Shown: positions 6,532 through 8,666 of the stretch, piece by piece
Numbering within the stretch: the stretch's first letter is position 1
Layout: the number at the start of each line of letters is the position of its first letter
Assembly (NCBI GenBank): GCA_022448705.1
Contig: JAKUUF010000053.1
Span: 1 to 8,666, forward strand
Direction of reading: 5' to 3'
Source: SAR324 cluster bacterium
GTDB lineage: Bacteria; SAR324; NAC60-12
DNA: 8,666 nucleotides
The notes under the pieces: model-generated
What the model saw: only the letters and a program-made list of their open reading frames with translations
Told to the model about the DNA's origin: nothing
Databases searched by the model: none
Program-made: the position numbers and the translations under genes

Positions 6532-8457
6532 TTACTTTTTTACTTCTTCAAAATCCGCGTCAACGATATCTTCGTCTTCCTTACCGGATTTTTCTTCACC
6601 GTCGGGTTGCTGATCACTTTCGTCTCCCGGGTCCTGGCTCTCCTGTGTTTCCTGCTGCTGACTGTACAGCATTTCTGCCATTTTATGCGAAGCCTGACTC
6701 AGTGCTTCAATATCACTCTTGATAGCTTCTATATCATCTGATTCAACGCTCTTCTTAAGCTGCTCGGTACATGCTTCAATTTTTGTTTTGTCTTCTTCAG
6801 GCAGTTTGTCGCCAAGTTCGCTGACAGATTTTTCAGTACTGTAAATCAAGGTTTCAGCCTGGTTTTTTACTTCCACACTTTCACGCTTGGCTTTATCTTC
6901 ATCTGCGTACTGCTCTGCATCATTAACCATTTTTTCAACTTCTTCTTCAGAAAGTCCGCCTGATGACTCAATTTTTATTGCCTGTTCCTTTCCAGTTCCC
7001 AGGTCCTTTGCACTGACGTGTACAATTCCGTTTGCATCAATATCAAAAGTAACTTCAATCTGAGGTACACCGCGCGGTGCAGGCGGAATACCTACCAGTT
7101 CAAAACGGCCAAGGGTCTTGTTGTCAGGCGACATTTCCCGCTCACCCTGCAGTACATGAATACTTACTGCGGGCTGGTTATCAGCTGCAGTTGAGAAAGT
7201 CTGGCTTTTTCGTGTGGGAATAGTAGTGTTGCGTTCGATCAACCTGGTCATCACATTTCCAAGTGTCTCTATACCAAGCGAAAGAGGGGTAACGTCCAGC
7301 AGCAAAACGTCTTTCACGTCTCCTTTTAATACACCTCCCTGGATTGCGGCACCAATTGCCACAACTTCATCCGGGTTCACACCTTTGTGGGGCTCCTTTC
7401 CGAAAAAATCCTTTACTGTCTCCTGAACTTTTGGCATTCGTGTCATGCCTCCAACCAGAATCACTTCATTTATATCCTTGGAGGTACATCCTGCGTCTTT
7501 AAGTGCTTTGCGGCATGGTTCTACACACCTTTTTACCAGATCATCAACAAGAGACTCAAACTTGGCACGAGTAATCTTAATGTTAAAGTGTTTGGGTCCT
7601 GAGGCGTCAGCGGTAATGAAGGGTAAATTTACATCAGTCTCAGAACTGGATGATAATTCATGCTTGGCTTTTTCGGCAGCTTCCTTAAGGCGCTGCAGTG
7701 CCATTTTGTCTTCACGCAGATCAATTCCGCTGTCTTTTTTAAATTCATCCGCAAAAAACGTAATCAGTCTGTTGTCAAAATCATCACCACCAAGAAAAGT
7801 GTCTCCATTTGTAGCTTTAACATCAAACACACCTTCTCCGATTTCCAGAATGGAAATATCAAACGTACCGCCACCCAGGTCAAATACTGCAATTTTTTCA
7901 TCATGCTTTTTGTCAAGACCATATGCCATAGCTGCCGCAGTAGGTTCGTTTATGATTCGAAGCACTTCCAGTCCAGCTATCTTGCCTGAATCCTTGGTAG
8001 CCTGTCTCTGGGCGTCGCTGAAATAAGCAGGTACTGTAATAACAGCTTCCTCTATGGTTTCACCCAGATATTCCTCAACAGTCTGTTTCATTTTCTGAAG
8101 AATGGAAGCAGAAATTTCTTGAGGTGTATAGTTTTTTCCATCTACTTTTACGCAGGCTAAATTTTGATTTCCTTTTACGATTTCGTAGGAAACCATCTCT
8201 TTTGTATGCTTAACTTCCGCGGATTTAAGCTCCTGTCCCATTAAACGCTTTATGGAATAAATTGTCCGCTGAGGATTCGTTACAGCCTGGCGCTTAGCAA
8301 CTTGCCCTATCAGACGCTCCCCTTCATCATTAAATGCGACCATAGATGGTGTTGTGCGTGTCCCTTCTGCATTTTGTATGACTTTTGGGTCTCCTCCCTC
8401 CATAATACTTACACATGAATTTGTGGTACCTAAATCTATACCTATAACTTTTCCCAT
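6532..8457 (-). CDS. dnaK: chaperone protein DnaK (Hsp70)
   Basis: DnaK is the ATP-driven Hsp70 chaperone that binds and releases hydrophobic peptide segments with DnaJ and GrpE. The 641-residue protein is full length (E. coli 638). The nucleotide-binding domain (about 1-382) opens with VIGIDLGTTNS (phosphate loop 1) and has Lys70, Glu171 in NEPTAAAMAYG, and FDLGGGTFD (192-200) with Thr198. The interdomain linker is DVLLLD (383-388), followed by the substrate-binding domain from VTPLSLGIET. The helical lid ends in a Gln/Asp/Glu-rich tail and the conserved terminal motif VDADFEEVKK. No key residue is missing. The start is fixed by AAGGAGA at 8464-8470, 6 nt before the ATG. grpE lies 104 nt upstream and dnaJ 78 nt downstream on the same strand, the classical chaperone operon order. 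Confidence 0.99.
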   Translation of the reverse strand: MGKVIGIDLGTTNSCVSIMEGGDPKVIQNAEGTRTTPSMVAFNDEGERLIGQVAKRQAVTNPQRTIYSIKRLMGQELKSAEVKHTKEMVSYEIVKGNQNLACVKVDGKNYTPQEISASILQKMKQTVEEYLGETIEEAVITVPAYFSDAQRQATKDSGKIAGLEVLRIINEPTAAAMAYGLDKKHDEKIAVFDLGGGTFDISILEIGEGVFDVKATNGDTFLGGDDFDNRLITFFADEFKKDSGIDLREDKMALQRLKEAAEKAKHELSSSSETDVNLPFITADASGPKHFNIKITRAKFESLVDDLVKRCVEPCRKALKDAGCTSKDINEVILVGGMTRMPKVQETVKDFFGKEPHKGVNPDEVVAIGAAIQGGVLKGDVKDVLLLDVTPLSLGIETLGNVMTRLIERNTTIPTRKSQTFSTAADNQPAVSIHVLQGEREMSPDNKTLGRFELVGIPPAPRGVPQIEVTFDIDANGIVHVSAKDLGTGKEQAIKIESSGGLSEEEVEKMVNDAEQYADEDKAKRESVEVKNQAETLIYSTEKSVSELGDKLPEEDKTKIEACTEQLKKSVESDDIEAIKSDIEALSQASHKMAEMLYSQQQETQESQDPGDESDQQPDGEEKSGKEDEDIVDADFEEVKK

Positions 8458-8463
8458 AATTGT

Positions 8464-8470
8464 TCTCCTT
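8464..8470 (-). promoter_or_regulatory. ribosome binding site of dnaK
   Basis: AAGGAGA on the - strand sits 6 nt before the dnaK ATG. It is the strongest Shine-Dalgarno match in the window, in keeping with a highly expressed chaperone. Confidence 0.8.
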
Positions 8471-8488
8471 GTTCTTCTATAGATGCAC

Positions 8489-8520
8489 CATTGGGGTATA
8501 TTCCTGTTTTACCCTCAATG
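8489..8520 (-). promoter_or_regulatory. imperfect inverted repeat in the grpE-dnaK leader
   Basis: On the - strand CATTGAGGGTA (8520-8510) and TACCCCAATG (8498-8489) form 10 base pairs with one bulged A around an 11-nt loop. The structure lies 31 nt before the dnaK ATG and 42 nt past the grpE stop. It has no T-rich tail, so it is unlikely to be an intrinsic terminator. It is not CIRCE (TTAGCACTC-N9-GAGTGCTAA), although the arm and spacer sizes are similar. It could be an operator, an mRNA processing or stability hairpin, or a leader structure that affects dnaK translation. The function is inference; the symmetry is seen directly. Confidence 0.5.
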
Positions 8521-8523
8521 CCA

Positions 8524-8559
8524 CTGATAAATTATTATTATTATTATTTCTGCTGATAA
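8524..8559. repeat. (ATT)6 microsatellite between CTGATAA direct repeats
   Basis: Six perfect ATT units (8531-8548; AAT on the transcribed strand) are bracketed by identical 7-bp direct repeats CTGATAA at 8524-8530 and 8553-8559, just past the grpE stop codon. The tract is non-coding and would be an A/U-only single-stranded stretch in the grpE-dnaK mRNA. Its unit number could vary by slipped-strand replication. Confidence 0.7.
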
Positions 8560-8561
8560 GT

Positions 8562-8666
8562 TCAGCTTTTTCCGGACACACGGACCATTGCCGGACGAAT
8601 GATGCGATCATGCAGAAGATATCCTCCAAGACACTCCTCCACAACATGATTTTCAGGAACAGAATC
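8562..8666 (-). CDS. grpE: nucleotide exchange factor GrpE, C-terminal end (5' part outside window)
   Basis: Reading the - strand from the window edge gives an in-frame run of 34 residues ending at TGA (8564-8562). It contains VVEECLGGYLLHDRIIRPAMV, the conserved C-terminal beta-domain of GrpE (family pattern VVEE..GY.L.DR.IRPAMV.V). GrpE dimers open the DnaK nucleotide cleft to release ADP. The N-terminal coiled coil and the start lie outside the window. The position directly upstream of dnaK on the same strand supports the call. The gene was too short inside the window to appear as a long reading frame. Confidence 0.93.
   Translation of the reverse strand, partial: DSVPENHVVEECLGGYLLHDRIIRPAMVRVSGKS

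Noticed and set aside
7445..8026. 193-residue open frame on the + strand opposite dnaK
   Set aside because: Long antisense frames opposite dnaK are a known by-product of its codon use. The product shows no family motif and no ribosome binding site is evident, while dnaK itself is intact.
8458..8561. Search for a CIRCE heat-shock operator between grpE and dnaK
   Set aside because: No TTAGCACTC/GAGTGCTAA-like pair is present. If HrcA controls this operon, its site would be upstream of grpE, outside the window.
8552..8571. Stem-loop GCTGA-TAAGT-TCAGC followed by TTTTT on the + strand
   Set aside because: It would terminate only a + strand transcript, for which there is no gene here, and the 5-bp stem overlaps the grpE stop codon.

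Overview
The window (8,666 bp, AT-rich by eye) is a bacterial housekeeping segment in two convergent blocks. The left block is on the + strand: the 3' end of a type IIA topoisomerase B subunit (parE-like), then a small flagellar switch gene (fliN). The right block is on the - strand and reads, in transcription order, grpE (3' end only), dnaK, dnaJ, a class I PLP aminotransferase, transketolase (tkt) and ribulose-phosphate 3-epimerase (rpe). The blocks meet tail to tail in a 106-bp gap at 1219-1324 that holds a nested stem-loop. There are no tRNA or rRNA genes, insertion sequences, CRISPR arrays or phage genes, and no gene-free stretch exceeds about 150 bp.

Organism: the topoisomerase fragment has the sequence style of ParE from Bacteroidetes, Chlamydiae and Verrucomicrobia (motifs such as SRDVYTQAVF, LKGKPLN, RFKGLGEISP). 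A FliN in the same window suggests a flagellated lineage or one with flagellar relics. Together these loosely suggest the PVC superphylum (Verrucomicrobia, Lentisphaerae or Kiritimatiellae-like), but this comes from remembered family motifs, not from a search. Four of the six visible gene starts lack a recognisable Shine-Dalgarno sequence; dnaK and fliN have good ones.

How the genes work together: GrpE, DnaK and DnaJ form the Hsp70 chaperone machine in classical order. The grpE-dnaK gap (8458-8561) has no CIRCE element but holds an imperfect inverted repeat (8489-8520) and an (ATT)6 tract between CTGATAA direct repeats (8524-8559). A hairpin with a T-rich tail after dnaJ (5292-5325) probably ends the chaperone unit. 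The aminotransferase, tkt and rpe then look like a second operon. Transketolase and epimerase are consecutive enzymes of the non-oxidative pentose phosphate pathway or Calvin cycle; the aminotransferase's substrate cannot be read from sequence.

I see no novel multi-gene system. The points worth a second look are non-coding structures and gene context: the grpE-dnaK inverted repeat and microsatellite, the nested convergent stem-loop after rpe, the palindromes at the dnaJ start, and the solitary fliN beside parE.
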